A stretch of 39,373 bases of DNA, taken from positions 1 through 39,373 of the forward strand of contig BRYA01000541.1 in the NCBI GenBank assembly GCA_030267965.1. The letters are read 5' to 3'. This document shows, piece after piece, positions 10,803 through 21,524 of the stretch (positions are counted from its first letter, which is position 1; each line of letters opens with the position of its first letter). The position numbers were made by a program, and so were the translations under genes. The stretch is from Triparma columacea. Lineage: Eukaryota > Sar > Bolidophyceae > Parmales > Triparmaceae. Below the pieces are notes generated by a model that saw nothing but the letters and a program-made list of their open reading frames with translations, ran no database searches and had not been told where the DNA came from.

Positions 10803-11163
10803 GGTTGGACCTAACTCCGAGAATCTGTTGAGGAGTGTGGATGAGGGTTGAGAAGCAGGAAGGAGGTGGAGGAGGTGGTGGCGCTTCGATTCACAAAGAT
10901 TTGGTGCGTGGAAGAGGTCGGCTCAAAATCTCCAAGATTGCGGTTAGGCTTGGGGATTGGTGTGTTATTTTTCAGTCTTTCTCCTTTCTGGGGAAGAGCA
11001 AACCGTTTGTCCATCAAGCTGTGCTCCCTCCTTGGACATATTTTCGGCACATAAAGTCGCCCAAACCTAGATCTGTCATATTCGACTCAACCGAAAACGC
11101 TCGTCAGGTCCGTCAACTACCCCAAAGTAACAAAATTCAAACCCATCCAGCTTGCTTGAGCCG
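10803..11163. promoter_or_regulatory. Divergent intergenic spacer
   Basis: This 361-bp spacer separates two divergently transcribed start codons and must contain both promoters. No recognisable element beyond GGAGGTGG-type purine repeats is visible. Confidence 0.5.
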
Positions 11164-12477
11164 ATGTTCAGTGCATCCAACAACAACCAAGACGACGGTG
11201 ACGACCCATACGGGTTCGACGTCGATTTTAGCACGAAGAAATTCAAGCCCTCCTACAACACCTCCTACGATGATGAGGATGACATTGTATTTAGTGACAG
11301 CGAGGATGAAGGTAAGGGTCCAAGATGAAATAAGGGCAGAGGGTCCAAGAGATGACGTAAAATGAGGGTCTCGTGGGGCGGATCCTAGCTTTCCGGGAGC
11401 CGTACCGTCGTTCTTGTGCCGCTGCTTTAAGTTTTGTGGCAGTCGCTTCCTTGTGGCTGCCGATGACTGCCCCATCCGCTGCTCTCCTCCACGTTACCCA
11501 CCCCCCATCCCCCCCCCCCCCCGCACATACATAACTTCCTGCGCAGACCCGGCCGAAAAGTTCAGGAAGAATAAGAGCAAGTCGGGTAAGAAGGGTAAGA
11601 GCAGCAGCAGCGAGCCTTCGTCTGAGGCTGCCGGCAGGAAGTCCAGCAAGTCAGGCAGCGCCTTGGACAGGGCCAGCGCTTACCTCAGTAAGTACAAGGG
11701 GGGTCCCGGCAAGGCCAAGTCTAAGAGTAAGAAGAAGAGCCCAGCCAAGAGCCCGGGCGACGACTTCAGCGCCTTCATGGACGACACGGATGATTCGGAC
11801 GGCGAGGGCGGCCGTCTAGCTTCCAAGAAAAGCTCCCCCTCCCCGACCACAAGGAGGGAGAGGCGTCCTAACGTCGACTCTATAACCCTCGAGAAGAACC
11901 CCTCCCCAACAGTTAGCCCGAGGAAGGGTTCCTCGTCACCCTCCCTAGGGAACACCATGAAGTCAAAGTTCAGCAGCCCTACCGTCGGTGTCCTCAAATC
12001 AGGGAGCGACATAAAGGACATAATCTACCGTCCACCCTCCCCTCTCTACAACCCTTCCACCCCCGGTTCCGCTGCTTCGGGTGGTGGTAACAGGAGCAAC
12101 GTGAGCGAGAGTTTAGAGGAGAGCATTGCCAGCTTCGCGGACGAACTACCGGCTAGGGACGAGGCTATGGGGAGGGTCATGGACTTCGCGAGCCTCACAC
12201 AGATCGCCGTGGGGGAGGGGGAGGAGGGAGAAGAAGGGGAGAGGGAGGGGGGGGATGAAGGTGGAGAGTACTTGCAAGTTAAGGTGGAGACACCAACGGG
12301 GGGGTACAGGGGGGGAATGGGGAGCAGCACGGGAACGCCTGGGAGCATGAGCGGGAGCGGGGCTAAGTTGGGGAAGAAGGCCGTCAGGTGAGGAGCTAAT
12401 GGGGAGGNNNNNNNNNNNNNNNNNNNNNNNNNNNNNNNNNNNNNNNNNNNNNNNNNNNNNNNNNNNNNNNNNNNNNN

Positions 12478-12508
<31 letters not shown>

Positions 12509-14035
12509 ATTCAATTTCTCACACCTTTCTCTGTCGCCAAAAATACTCTTGCTCGATCTATCTATATTAGATTCGGTAGCGGTGAGAAGAGCAGTCCTAT
12601 GAAGGGCGAGAGCTTCGCATCCGAGGGGAGTTACGGCGAGGATGATTTCGAGGATGTTTCAAGGGACGATGATGAGGGCGTTGTAGTTAAGGTTAAGGAG
12701 TTCCTCAGGGAGCCTGAGAAGGTCGACGAAACCTCTGGCCAGTCGGCCTCCAAGGTTACCTCAACCTCAACCTCTACCCCCGTCTCCGTTGGTGTACCCG
12801 CCGTCGCCTCTACCATTTCTACGGCCCCCCCTACCTCCTGGGCGATATCCCGTTCCCCCACCTCCTCCTCCCTCCCCACCAAGGTTTCCGCCTCGACGCA
12901 GGTTACGGGGAACGACGTGGGAGTTCAGTGCGACCTCGCCCCCCTGGGCATGTACGGTACTAGCAGCAGGTTAGACGCTAGGTATACGGTTGAGAGGGAG
13001 GGGGGGACAAGGGAGGTTGGGGACGTCGTTTGTTACGTGGGGGGGAGGGGAGGTGGGGGGAGGGAGAGGAGGGAAGGGGGGGGAGCGGAGATGGGTAGCC
13101 TGCACGCTGCGAGCGACGCGTATTTGAGGATACTTAATATGGCTCGGAGGGAGGCTGAGGAGGCAAGGAGGGAAGTTGAGAAACTGGTGGGGAGGGGGGA
13201 GGGGGGGATAGGGGTCAAGGTTGATAAAACCAAGGTCAGGGAAGGGTGGGAGGAGGAAGAGGGAGAGAGACGGGACGAACAGAGGAAGGGGGAGGAAGAG
13301 GAGGAGGAAGGGAGCTTCGAGCTAAGCAACTCGGAGGACGATTTTGCAAGAAACCGCGATGGCAAAAACAGCGACGTTAAGAAATCGCCGGCGGCGGGGG
13401 GAGGTGGGCTTGGTTTCTCCTTCACTGCCAAGAGCAGCCTGTTTGGGACCAAGATTACCATGCCCACCATGAGGGTTGAGGATGCCTTTGTCGGGTCCGG
13501 CGGGGTCGGGGGTTCAGGGGTCACGGGAGGGTCTCTTGGCGCCGGGGTCGGGGCGGTTGCTCCCCCCGGAGGATCGTGGGTGACGGGGGGGGGTGGAACG
13601 GTTGATGATGTTGCCATGATCCACAACGTCTTCAGGAGACAACTTGAGATGGTCAGGAGGAACGTTAACAGGGCCAGGGCGGTAGGGAACAACGCGGGAG
13701 TTATGGGGTGGGGGATTATGGGGATGGGGATGGAGGGGAGAGGGGGAGGGAAGGAGAATGTGGGGGAGGTGGAGGAGGTGGGGGAAGTTGGGGAGGGAAG
13801 GATTAAGAAAAAGAAGGAGGAGGAGAAGAAGAAGAAGAAAAAGAAGAAGAAGGAGAAGGCTGAGAAGGGGAAGGAAAGGGGAGCCAAGACGAAGAAGAAA
13901 GGGAAGGATAAGGCGACGACAAAGGAGAGGAGGGGGGGGAGTAAAGTTATCAGTTACTGGGAGGCACTGATGAAGGTAGACCCAAGCTTGACGGAGAAAG
14001 AGGCGCGCAAAATTGCAAGGAAACAGGGGGAGTAA
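11164..14035 (+). CDS. Long intrinsically disordered protein, unknown function
   Basis: Three exons, 11164-11311, 11547-12387 and 12571-14035, join in phases 1 and 2 and encode 817 residues. An alternative acceptor at 12579 would drop three residues and keep the frame. An assembly gap lies inside the second intron. The N-terminus is very acidic (YDDEDDIVFSDSEDE), followed by Ser/Lys-rich sequence with ALDRASAYLSKYKGG. Short conserved-looking islands are SYGEDDFEDVS, DVGVQCDLAP, a helical LHAASDAYLRILNMARREAE, IHNVFRRQLEMVRRNVNRAR, and the C-terminal ISYWEALMKVDPSLTEKEAR. A strongly basic Lys/Glu stretch precedes the C-terminus. DDFE and VGVQ-type islands between disordered linkers are seen in some ciliary or centrosomal proteins, but I cannot assign a family. 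The third exon has long G runs and strong G-strand bias. Confidence 0.78.
12408..12477. other. Assembly gap (70 N) flanked by poly-C
   Basis: There are 70 undetermined bases inside an intron, followed directly by about 30 C. The gap is probably a homopolymer or secondary-structure drop-out and does not interrupt an exon in the model used here. Confidence 0.95.
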
Positions 14036-14124
14036 AAGTGTCTTTCCCAACGTTTTCGATAAGAAACTAATTACTTGCAGAACAAAGTTAAGAGCAAACA
14101 GCTTTGGGGGGGGGGAACAGTTCT

Positions 14125-14979
14125 TCACTTGAATCCCCCCCAAATCTCCCAGTTCCATACGCTAGTCCCCCACCTCGTCGCCGGTCTTATAATTCTAAGT
14201 CTAATTCCCTTAGTCCCCTTCGTGTCAACCCTCCCCTCTAGCTGTACCTCGTCTACCAACACGGTATCCTTAAGAGTTGTTCTAACGTGTTTCCCCTCCC
14301 TAGACTCGTACAATGTCTCCCACCTTCCTTCCCCTCCCACGTATTCGATTACCCACTCCTTACAGTCGGCCTTCTCCCACTTCACCTTGACACCGTCGAC
14401 GTATGCTACCCGGGAACTTTCCGGGAACTCGTATAGTAGCCAGTGCTCCCCCGGGACTGGAGTACCTGACATGTCTGAAGCTGCCTGCCAACGGTCGGTT
14501 AACCAGTCTTCGGTAGAGGGGGAGAGGACGGTGGAGGGGGGGGAGAGGTTACCAAGGGTTGAGGAGGTTACGTGAGACACGTGGGATGGGGTGGAGAGGA
14601 GAATTGAGGGGGGGGGGGATTGGGGAGGAGAAGGGATGGGAGAGGAAATGGGATTTGAAGGGAGAGGAAGGGGGGGAAGGGGGGGAAGGGGGGGAAGGGG
14701 TGGAAGGGAAGAGGAAGAGAGAGATTGGAGAGGTGATACTCTTGTGTGTTGTTGAGTAGTTAATGAAGGATTTATGGGATTATTTAATGAAGGAGTAGTC
14801 GATGAGGAAGGGTTACGGAGGGATTTCTGTGTTGGTTGTATATTGTATATGGTAAATATGATGACGATGATAATGACAATGATAATGAGTCGTAATGGTG
14901 ATGTGTTACTATTTCTGGGGGATAAAATATTATCGGAGGGAGACATCGTCGGGGAAGTGATACTATTTCTTCTGTTCAT
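14125..14979 (-). CDS. Membrane-anchored protein with an F5/8C (discoidin)-like domain
   Basis: This is a single exon of 284 residues. Residues 31-47 (LIIIVIIIVIIFTIYNI) form one transmembrane helix after a short Arg-containing N-terminus, which predicts a type II membrane protein with the C-terminus in the lumen or outside the cell. A Ser/Thr/Pro linker follows, with PPL tandem repeats encoded by 9-bp DNA repeats at 14669-14703. Residues about 155-284 look like a jelly-roll carbohydrate-binding domain of the F5/8 type C or CBM32 kind: DRWQAASDMSG, HWLLYEFPESSRV, EWVIEYVGG, WETLYESREG, GIRLRIIRPATRWG and a terminal WNWEIWG. Binding to glycans at the cell surface or in the Golgi is inferred. 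The gene is convergent with the disordered-protein gene, with 89 bp between the stops. Confidence 0.8.
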   Translation of the reverse strand: MNRRNSITSPTMSPSDNILSPRNSNTSPLRLIIIVIIIVIIFTIYNIQPTQKSLRNPSSSTTPSLNNPINPSLTTQQHTRVSPLQSLSSSSLPPLPPLPPLPPLPLPSNPISSPIPSPPQSPPPSILLSTPSHVSHVTSSTLGNLSPPSTVLSPSTEDWLTDRWQAASDMSGTPVPGEHWLLYEFPESSRVAYVDGVKVKWEKADCKEWVIEYVGGEGRWETLYESREGKHVRTTLKDTVLVDEVQLEGRVDTKGTKGIRLRIIRPATRWGTSVWNWEIWGGFK

Positions 14980-15399
14980 TGTTGTATTCGTTAGGAAATC
15001 ATATAGATCGTCAAAATTCTTTCTAATAGATCGTCACAAGCTAATTTTAGGGGAACAATTGTTGATATTGAGGGAAGAAAACCACGCAAACAACTACGAC
15101 CTCTGGAGATGATATGCCAAAACACTTATGCCAAACACTTATGGCAAGGGGATTTTGTAGGATTGGATGTGGGTATATATGTCTGTGTGTGTGTAGTGTA
15201 GTGTGTGTGTGTAATGTGAAGTAGGGTTCCCTAAATAAATGTCGAGGAAAATTCGAGGAAAAAACTTCAAATTTTGTGTGGGCAAAAAATACACATCTTA
15301 CGCACATCTAAGCACATCTTACGCACATCTACACACATCAACACACACTAGCAACCTAAAACTACCCAGCAATCAACACACAAAGTTCCAAAAGAGAAA
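14980..15399. promoter_or_regulatory. Divergent intergenic spacer
   Basis: This AT-richer 420-bp spacer lies between two divergent start codons. It contains GT-rich alternation near 15180-15212 and several ACGCACATCT-type imperfect repeats at about 15298-15350, just upstream of the TVP23 start. No ORF in it is credible. Confidence 0.5.
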
Positions 15400-16255
15400 A
15401 TGAGCTCCGCTGAATCTCTCGACTTTGTTGACCTTCCAAAGGGATCCGGAGCTGGAGTTGCTCCAATATCAAACACTCAACAATCATCTATACCAACAGC
15501 TACTGCAAATGGCTCCAGCTTGATATTTGGTGAGTAAGGAGAGAAGAGAGAGAGAGACGAGAGAGAGAGGAGGAGAAAGAAGAAGAGACAATCAAAAGAG
15601 AGACCATCAAAAGAACGACGAACAAAGAGATCCGCCCCTTAACTCACTCCCCGCTCTCCCAGATCCCTCCACAACCATCCGCGCAACCTCCCACCCTCTC
15701 GTAGCCCTCTTCCATGTCCTCTTCAAGGTCCTCTCTCTCCTCTTCTACCTCTTCTCCTCCTTCATAACCTCAAACTTCGTCTTCACCTTCGTCCTATCCG
15801 TCCTCCTCCTCTCCGCCGACTTCTGGGTCGTAAAGAACGTGTCAGGCAGGCGTCTCGTCGGTCTCCGTTGGTGGAGCAGCGTCCTCGACGACGGCTCAAC
15901 AACCTGGGTCTTTGAGTCCTCCCCAAACTCGGCCTCCCACACAGCGGCGGACAGGAACGTCTTCTGGACGGCCCTGTACCTGGCCCCGGCCTGCTGGTCA
16001 GGCCTCCTCCTTTTGGACTTGGTTAGGCTGAAGCTCTCGTACGCTCTCGTGCCTGTCGTAGCGCTGGCCATGTCCGCTGCCAACATAACGGGGTTCACGA
16101 GGTGCTCGAAGGACCAGAAGGCGAGGATCAACGAATTCGTTACTACGGGCATTGGGAGAGTCATGGGGAACGAGGGTATCAGGAACACTATTGTGGGATG
16201 GGTTGCTGGGGGGGGGAATACGGGAGGTTATGCTAACGTCAACGACCAGCTTTGA
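15400..16255 (+). CDS. TVP23: TVP23 family Golgi membrane protein
   Basis: Two exons, 15400-15529 and 15663-16255, join in phase 1 and encode 240 residues. TVP23 (FAM18) is a four-helix membrane protein of the late Golgi involved in vesicular trafficking. The match is clear: PLVALFHVLFKVLSLL for the first helix, FVFTFVLSVLLLSADFWVVK for the second, the invariant core NVSGRRLVGLRWW, WVFESS, then NVFWTALYLAPACW and the fourth helix ending MSAANITGFTRCSK. The polar 45-residue N-terminus comes mainly from exon 1, and the intron lies just before the conserved region. The C-terminus is Gly/Asn-rich. The gene is convergent with the V-ATPase C gene, with 166 bp between the stops. Confidence 0.94.
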
Positions 16256-16385
16256 AAGGATGCATGAGTCTCGCAAGCATAGCTAAATTCACAAACTTTT
16301 TCTTTATTTTCCCTCAACGTTCACACTCTCCCTTACTGTTACTAAAAGTACTCGCACACATCTCCCCCCCTCCTCCCCTCCCCTC

Positions 16386-16391
<6 letters not shown>

Positions 16392-16421
<30 letters not shown>
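16392..16421. repeat. CT dinucleotide microsatellite
   Basis: About 15 consecutive CT units lie between the convergent TVP23 and V-ATPase C stop codons, after a C-rich tract. A second CT-rich stretch lies in an intron at about 19019-19062. Confidence 0.95.
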
Positions 16422-16423
<2 letters not shown>

Positions 16424-18416
16424 AATCCCTACTCGGTCCGAATTTCTCGACTCCGAATTTCTGTCCTACATATGGTTTCCACTCTTCCTCTTCCTCCTCC
16501 TCCCCTTCCCCCATAACACCTCCTAGGTGTTTATAAGCCTCCTTCAAGCTCAGCATAAGTTTCCCCCCCTGCTCCCCCTTGACTTTGAAGACCCCCGCCG
16601 TTACGTTAACCGGTAGCCCGTACCTTAGCACGCTCTCCACGAAAACCCTGATAACCTTAAGGTGTACCCACGCCTTAAAGCACTCCCCAAAGTGCACCGT
16701 GCACCACCTCGTCAGCCCCCCCTGCATGGCCTCCACGCTAGCTTGGAGGGAGGCCAGCTCGGCCTGGGCGAGACCGAGGCCACCGGCGGAGGGGGTGTAG
16801 TCCTTGACGACGTAGCGCTTCTCGCGACAGGAACGGGTGAAGAGGGTGCGGAGATCCTTGGTTGGACCAGGCTTGAACGTACTGCCCTCGAAGTGACCGG
16901 AGGTACTCTGAGAGAGGAGGATCGTTAGGGTGTAAAGGATGGACTCGGAATCTGACTTGATCTCCTGTTGGGGGGGGTAGAGGGGAGGGAGTTGGGGGGG
17001 GGGGGGGGAGGGGGCGTTAGGGGTTAGGGATCGTTTCATCAGGGTGGTTATTTGGCAGCCATTTTAACCTTTGCTGGCGTTAAAACTATTAGGCCGTGTC
17101 TAAACAAAACCCCGTTCACCCGCCCGCCTTTTCCCTTCCCCATATTTCTCACCTTGAGGCTTCCCGGGACGACGGGGCTCCCCTTGATCCTATCCCTATC
17201 AACGTCCTCCCCGTAATCCACTCCTTTCCCTAGGTCCCTATCGTTGCCAACCCAGTCCGGGTTCCCGTACCCTACCAGGTCTCCTCCGATGTTCTCGTAG
17301 GTTGCCTCAAAGGTGGAGCTGAGGCTCTTGGGTACGACTACGAAGACAGTTGAAAGGTACTCGGTCTCGAGGACTTGAATCCTCCCGATCTCCTCGTCGC
17401 TCAGGACGCTCCCGAGGTCGGCGGTAAGCAGGGACCCACCCTTGGACTTCCTGAACTCCTGGAGGGAGGCCTGCTTGTCAGCTAGGGCGGAGGTTAGGGC
17501 GCGGAGCTCCTCGTCGACGGTAGAGGCGGAGGACGTTACGAGGGACGTGAGGGAGGGGAGGGGGCGGCGGTGGGGGTACTTGGCGTAGTCTTTTTTTGGG
17601 GGGGGGGAGGGGAGGGGGGAGGAAGGGGGGTGAGAAGAGGGAAATAAAGGGGTGAGAAGGGGGAAGTTGCCAAGGGCGCGATATACGACGAGTATGATAG
17701 ACGACGATCCAGATCTTGCGGGTTATCTCTTCCTCGGAGCCAGCCATCCCCCCCCCCAACAAAAAAAAACTCACCCCACATGAACTGCTGCACGTACTGC
17801 TCTGTGTCAACTCCACCCACGTTAAGGGACCCACCCTTCCCCCCGCTGAGCTCGTTGTAGGTGCGCTCGACCTTCTTCACGACCTGGTCGATCAAGGAGT
17901 CTGACTTTGCGAGATCGTCTGAGAGGAGCTGTGTTTGGGAGAGGGAGGGTGGAGATATATATATATGATGTTAAATGATTTGTAAATGATGCACTCAGCG
18001 CATGACGTACTCGGTACATAAATAGTGCACTCAGATATGACTCAAATACAACTCAGATACAACTCAGATATCACAAAGATGGTTGACAATATTCCGACAA
18101 TATTCCTCGGTCATTGGACTTACCATTAAAGAATCCAATGTCCCAACGAGTAGATCAGGAATGTCAATCTTAGTGAGTTCTGCGATGATGATGATAGGAG
18201 TATACCGTTAGGGTTAGTATGTGAAAGAAGAGAGGTAAAAAAGGAGCACTCATACACCTTCTCTCACGAGACGACCGGAAACATGGAGGATATTTCATCA
18301 CCAAATAGCTCACCAGCATAAGGATTAGCACTGGACGCGCCTGCCCTCATAAGGTTTCGGAATGCAGCTTCTGCCCCGTCCGAAGTCGGGACTGACACAA
18401 TGTGAAACTCGCTCAT
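16422..18416 (-). CDS. VMA5: V-type proton ATPase subunit C
   Basis: Five exons, 18416-18314, 18179-18124, 17928-17775, 17589-17153 and 16964-16422, join in phases 1, 0, 1 and 0 and encode 430 residues, somewhat longer than the usual 380-390. Subunit C links the peripheral stalks of V1 to V0 and controls reversible assembly of the vacuolar proton pump. Seen motifs are the N-terminal MSEFHIVSVP, IPDLLVGTLDSLM, LSDDLAKSDSLIDQ, FMWDYAKYP spanning the third splice, and C-terminal WVHLKVIRVFVESVLRYGLP followed by AYKHLGG. The third intron uses an unusual acceptor in which A7 precedes AG after a C run. Introns 3 and 4 both end in long C tracts. The poly-Glu insertion near the C-terminus is atypical. 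Confidence 0.94.
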
Positions 18417-18694
18417 AATTTGGGAGCCTTTCTTGGCGAAAACCCAATGAGAGCCCTTCGCCGAAAATTAGGCCAAGGAATAAGAAATAAGACCAAAAGA
18501 CTGCCACGTATGGAGTATGACGACAAGACTACAACCACAAGACTACGACGATAAGACCACGGCTACAAGACCACGGCTACAACAACTGTACTTTCCATCT
18601 GATTCTAAAGCGCAACAAGACTTGTGTTTCCTTTTCCTTTTATCTCCACTTGTTCCTCTTCCCCCCGCCTTCCCCTTCCCCTCCCCTCCCCAAT
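18417..18694. other. Spacer between tandem minus-strand genes
   Basis: This 278-bp spacer contains imperfect repeats of ACAAGACTACGAC and AGACCACGGCTAC type at 18521-18585. It should hold the promoter of the V-ATPase C gene. No gene is seen in it. Confidence 0.5.
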
Positions 18695-20228
18695 TTAAAC
18701 GAGTCTCCTCATCCCTTCATAGCATTCCCCCCACGGGCACGGTCCTTGTCTTGCCTTCATGATGTTCCTCCACATGTCTAAATCCACCACGTCTTCCCCC
18801 TTCCCCCCGAACGCTTCCCTGGCCTCCGGGGCCTTGGAGGTGTCGGGGGGGCTACGGAGACGGTGGAGGATGTTCAAACCACTGCCGATGCCGTAGTGCT
18901 GGAGGGGGTAAGCGGGACCTTCCTGAAGGTACCAAGCGGGGGGGGCGGGGGGGGTTGGTGGTTTTCTTGTTGGTTTTTAACCCTGTTTTTACCCTATTCC
19001 TTTCTCCTACCACACCTACTCTCTCTCTATCTCTCTATCTTTCTATCTCTCTCTCTCTCTCTTACCTCCATGACCCTGTTGTCCGCCGGAAGCTGGCAAG
19101 TTTCCCCCAGCCAGTCCACCACCTTAGCTGCCGTGTCCTCCCCCACCTTCTCCCTCCCCCTCCTCTTCTCCTCCATCACCGCCACCTCCCAAATAAGCCC
19201 TATCCTCCCCTCCACCGTCCCGTAGACCGCCATCCCCAACGCCACCATGAAGTACCCGACCGGTATCTCACACCCGTCAGAGTAACCTACCCTGCTGAAG
19301 ACAACCCTGTCAAGGTAGTGCCCTAGCTGTAGGGTCGCCGTATCGTCCCCCCCCCTCCTCATTGCCCCCATCGCCACGCTTACCAGCTCTTTGTACGTGC
19401 ACTCACCCCCCGGGTACCTATCGTAAACCTCCCTTAAAACCGCCCTGTATGATGCCTCGTTAAACTCAAGGTTCGCGGAACGGAACTCCTCAACCTCGAC
19501 GGGATCGAGGACTGTACGGTCCTCGAGATCGTCGCGACAACGAGTGCGGAGAGTACCCTGACGGGAGGAACGGATGACTGCGAGGATTATGGAGAGGATC
19601 ACTATACCAAATATCTTACCGAGGTTGTCGAGGAATATGTTATCGTCCTAGGAGATGAAAGGGGGGGAGGGGGGATTTTTTTTTGTGTCAGAGGAAGCTG
19701 GTTGGTATGCAAGGTGATAAAGATCCGAGGTGTGTGTATGTGTTGTTGGTTGTGTTATTGGTTTGTGTTGTTTGTTTGTGTGTTCCTTCAGTGTTGTTCC
19801 TTCTTCAGTGTGTTGGTTGTGCCCTTTCTCACCTCCTCAACCTCCTTCTTTTTGTCATTCATGTGTTTGTCGTTGTGTTTGTCGTTGTGTTTGTCGTTGT
19901 GTTTGTCGTCCTGTTTGTCGTCCTGTTTGTCGTCCTGTTTGTCTTCCATATCCCCCAGTGTAATTTTCCCAGCCTCTTTATTTTTGTTAATAGTAGTTGT
20001 TGATATAGTTCTAGTACTAGGGGTTAGGGTAGTAATAGTTGGTGCGTTGTGTTGCATTGATTGTTGAAAGAGAGTGTTTGAAGGAGTTGAAAATGGAGAG
20101 GATGTGAAGAGTGGACGATGAGCATTTCTGCTTATTGACCTATTTAACGCGTTTGAGCCATATAATTGAGGACTATACCTAATACCAGACTTGTATAAGC
20201 CTTGTAGGTGATATGAAATACGTCTCAT
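18695..20228 (-). CDS. Mitochondrial-type single-pass membrane protein, unknown
   Basis: Three exons, 20228-19833, 19647-19066 and 18922-18695, all join in phase 0 and encode 401 residues. The family is not recognised. The first 60 residues are rich in Arg, Ser and Tyr without acidic residues and look like a mitochondrial presequence. A highly charged repeat follows (DKQDD three times, then DKHND three times) at residues about 96-125. One transmembrane helix, IFGIVILSIILAVI, lies near residues 144-157 at the start of exon 2. The remaining 240 residues are globular, with FNEASYRAVLREVYDRYPGG, GYFMVALGMAVYG and YPLQHYGIGSGLNILHRL. Segments such as VEGRIGLIWEV vaguely recall EF-hand scaffolds, but no calcium-binding loop is visible. 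It precedes V-ATPase C on the same strand and is divergent from the deacetylase-like gene. Confidence 0.78.
19864..19943 (-). repeat. 12-15 bp tandem repeats coding for DKHND/DKQDD
   Basis: Consecutive TTTGTCGTTGTG and TTTGTCGTCCTG units on the plus strand encode alternating charged repeats in the minus-strand mitochondrial-type protein. Two unit versions in separate blocks show recent expansion. Confidence 0.9.
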
Positions 20229-20441
20229 GACGATATTTGAGGAGTTGAGAAAAAATGAGGGCCGAAAGAAGAAAATCGACCCAATTCGACGAAAAAGGAG
20301 GATTTATTTTTATTCTACGTACGAAACCCTTAAGCCATCCCGCGCATCTGTGCAGGTTTTCCCTTCTTAGCTACACCCTCCTTCGCCTTAATCTGCCTTC
20401 AATCTGCCAGCACAATTCATCAACACCTCGCCCCAAACCCC

Positions 20442-21524
20442 ATGTCCATCACAAATATCTTCCTCACTATCACATCGATCCTTCTCATCTTAACCCCTAT
20501 TAGACCACTAAAAGTCTATACAGCACCAACACACATCAATCATGCACCACCACCCGGAGGTTACCATGTTGAGACCAAACTAAGAATGGATGATATTGCT
20601 GAGAACATCAAAGACATCATTACAACAGTCGACACCCCCTCTGAAGGGAAGATTAATCTCCAAAAGATAACCTCTCCCTACCCCTCCTGCCCGAGCTTAT
20701 GGTCCAGCGTCCACTCCTCAGAATACCTGTCTCATCTATCAACCCACCGTGGTGGTTTAGATTCAGACACGTACATTTCCCCTCACACTTACGCGCACCT
20801 TCCCTACGCCCAGACCTCCTGGCTCTCTTCCTGTACCTCCGCCCTCCTCGGCCAGGGTCCCTCCCTCTCCGTAACTCGTCCTCCCGGTCACCATGCAACA
20901 AGGTGTGGTGGAATGGGTTTCTGCTTAGTCAATTTCGCCGCCGCCGCCGCCAAGGGTATCAACGACAAAGACGTCAGGGACCACTTCGGTGCCTCCGGTC
21001 TCGGCTCCGGGAGTGTTAAGGTCGGTATTTTGGACATTGACGTTCACTTTGGTAATGGCATCGAGGACATACTCGCAGGGGAGGACGGTTACGCATACTG
21101 CTCTATCCACCAGGCCGGCATATACCCCGGTAACAGCGGTTCGGACGCCCGAGCAGAGAACATACGAAAGGTAGGACTAACCCAGGGCACGGAGGGGGAG
21201 GAGTGGGGTCGGGAAGTTATGATAGGACTTGAGTGGCTGAAGGGACAAGGTATGGACGTCCTTATTGTCGCGTGCGGGTACGACGGACTTGAGGGGGACC
21301 CTCTGGGTGGGTTCGCGCTAACGCCGGGGGACTTTAGGACGGTCGCGAGGGATATTACGAGGGGGTTTAAGGGGGGGGAGTTTACGGCTTGGGGAGTTGA
21401 AGGAGGTTACAAAACAGGGGAAGGGGGAATTGGAGAAGCTGTCAGGGAAACGATAGAAGGGATCATGGAGGGGGTGGAGGGGGGGAGGGAAGGGAAGGGT
21501 GAAGAGGGGGGTATTACTTGTTAA
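20442..21524 (+). CDS. Histone deacetylase/APAH-like hydrolase with signal peptide
   Basis: This is a single exon of 360 residues in the arginase-deacetylase superfamily, zinc-dependent hydrolases removing acetyl groups from lysines or polyamines. The active-site set is complete: the paired histidines H150-H151 in RPPGHH, zinc ligands D200 and H202 in DIDVH, D281 in CGYDGLEGDPLGG, and the transition-state tyrosine Y323 in EGGY. HINHAPPPGGYHVETKLRM matches the conserved N-terminal His/Glu/Arg block. The usual DVHHGNG reads DVHFGNG here. Residues 1-23 form a hydrophobic segment typical of an ER signal peptide, unexpected for a nuclear HDAC, so a secretory, organellar or plastid-directed acetylpolyamine amidohydrolase-like role is more likely. 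A tail of about 35 Gly/Glu residues follows the domain. An AATAAA lies at 21547. Confidence 0.9.
   Translation: MSITNIFLTITSILLILTPIRPLKVYTAPTHINHAPPPGGYHVETKLRMDDIAENIKDIITTVDTPSEGKINLQKITSPYPSCPSLWSSVHSSEYLSHLSTHRGGLDSDTYISPHTYAHLPYAQTSWLSSCTSALLGQGPSLSVTRPPGHHATRCGGMGFCLVNFAAAAAKGINDKDVRDHFGASGLGSGSVKVGILDIDVHFGNGIEDILAGEDGYAYCSIHQAGIYPGNSGSDARAENIRKVGLTQGTEGEEWGREVMIGLEWLKGQGMDVLIVACGYDGLEGDPLGGFALTPGDFRTVARDITRGFKGGEFTAWGVEGGYKTGEGGIGEAVRETIEGIMEGVEGGREGKGEEGGITC

Noticed and set aside
13033..13887. 284-residue Pro/Ser-rich minus-strand frame
   Set aside because: It is the antisense of the G-rich third exon of the disordered-protein gene; composition alone explains its openness.
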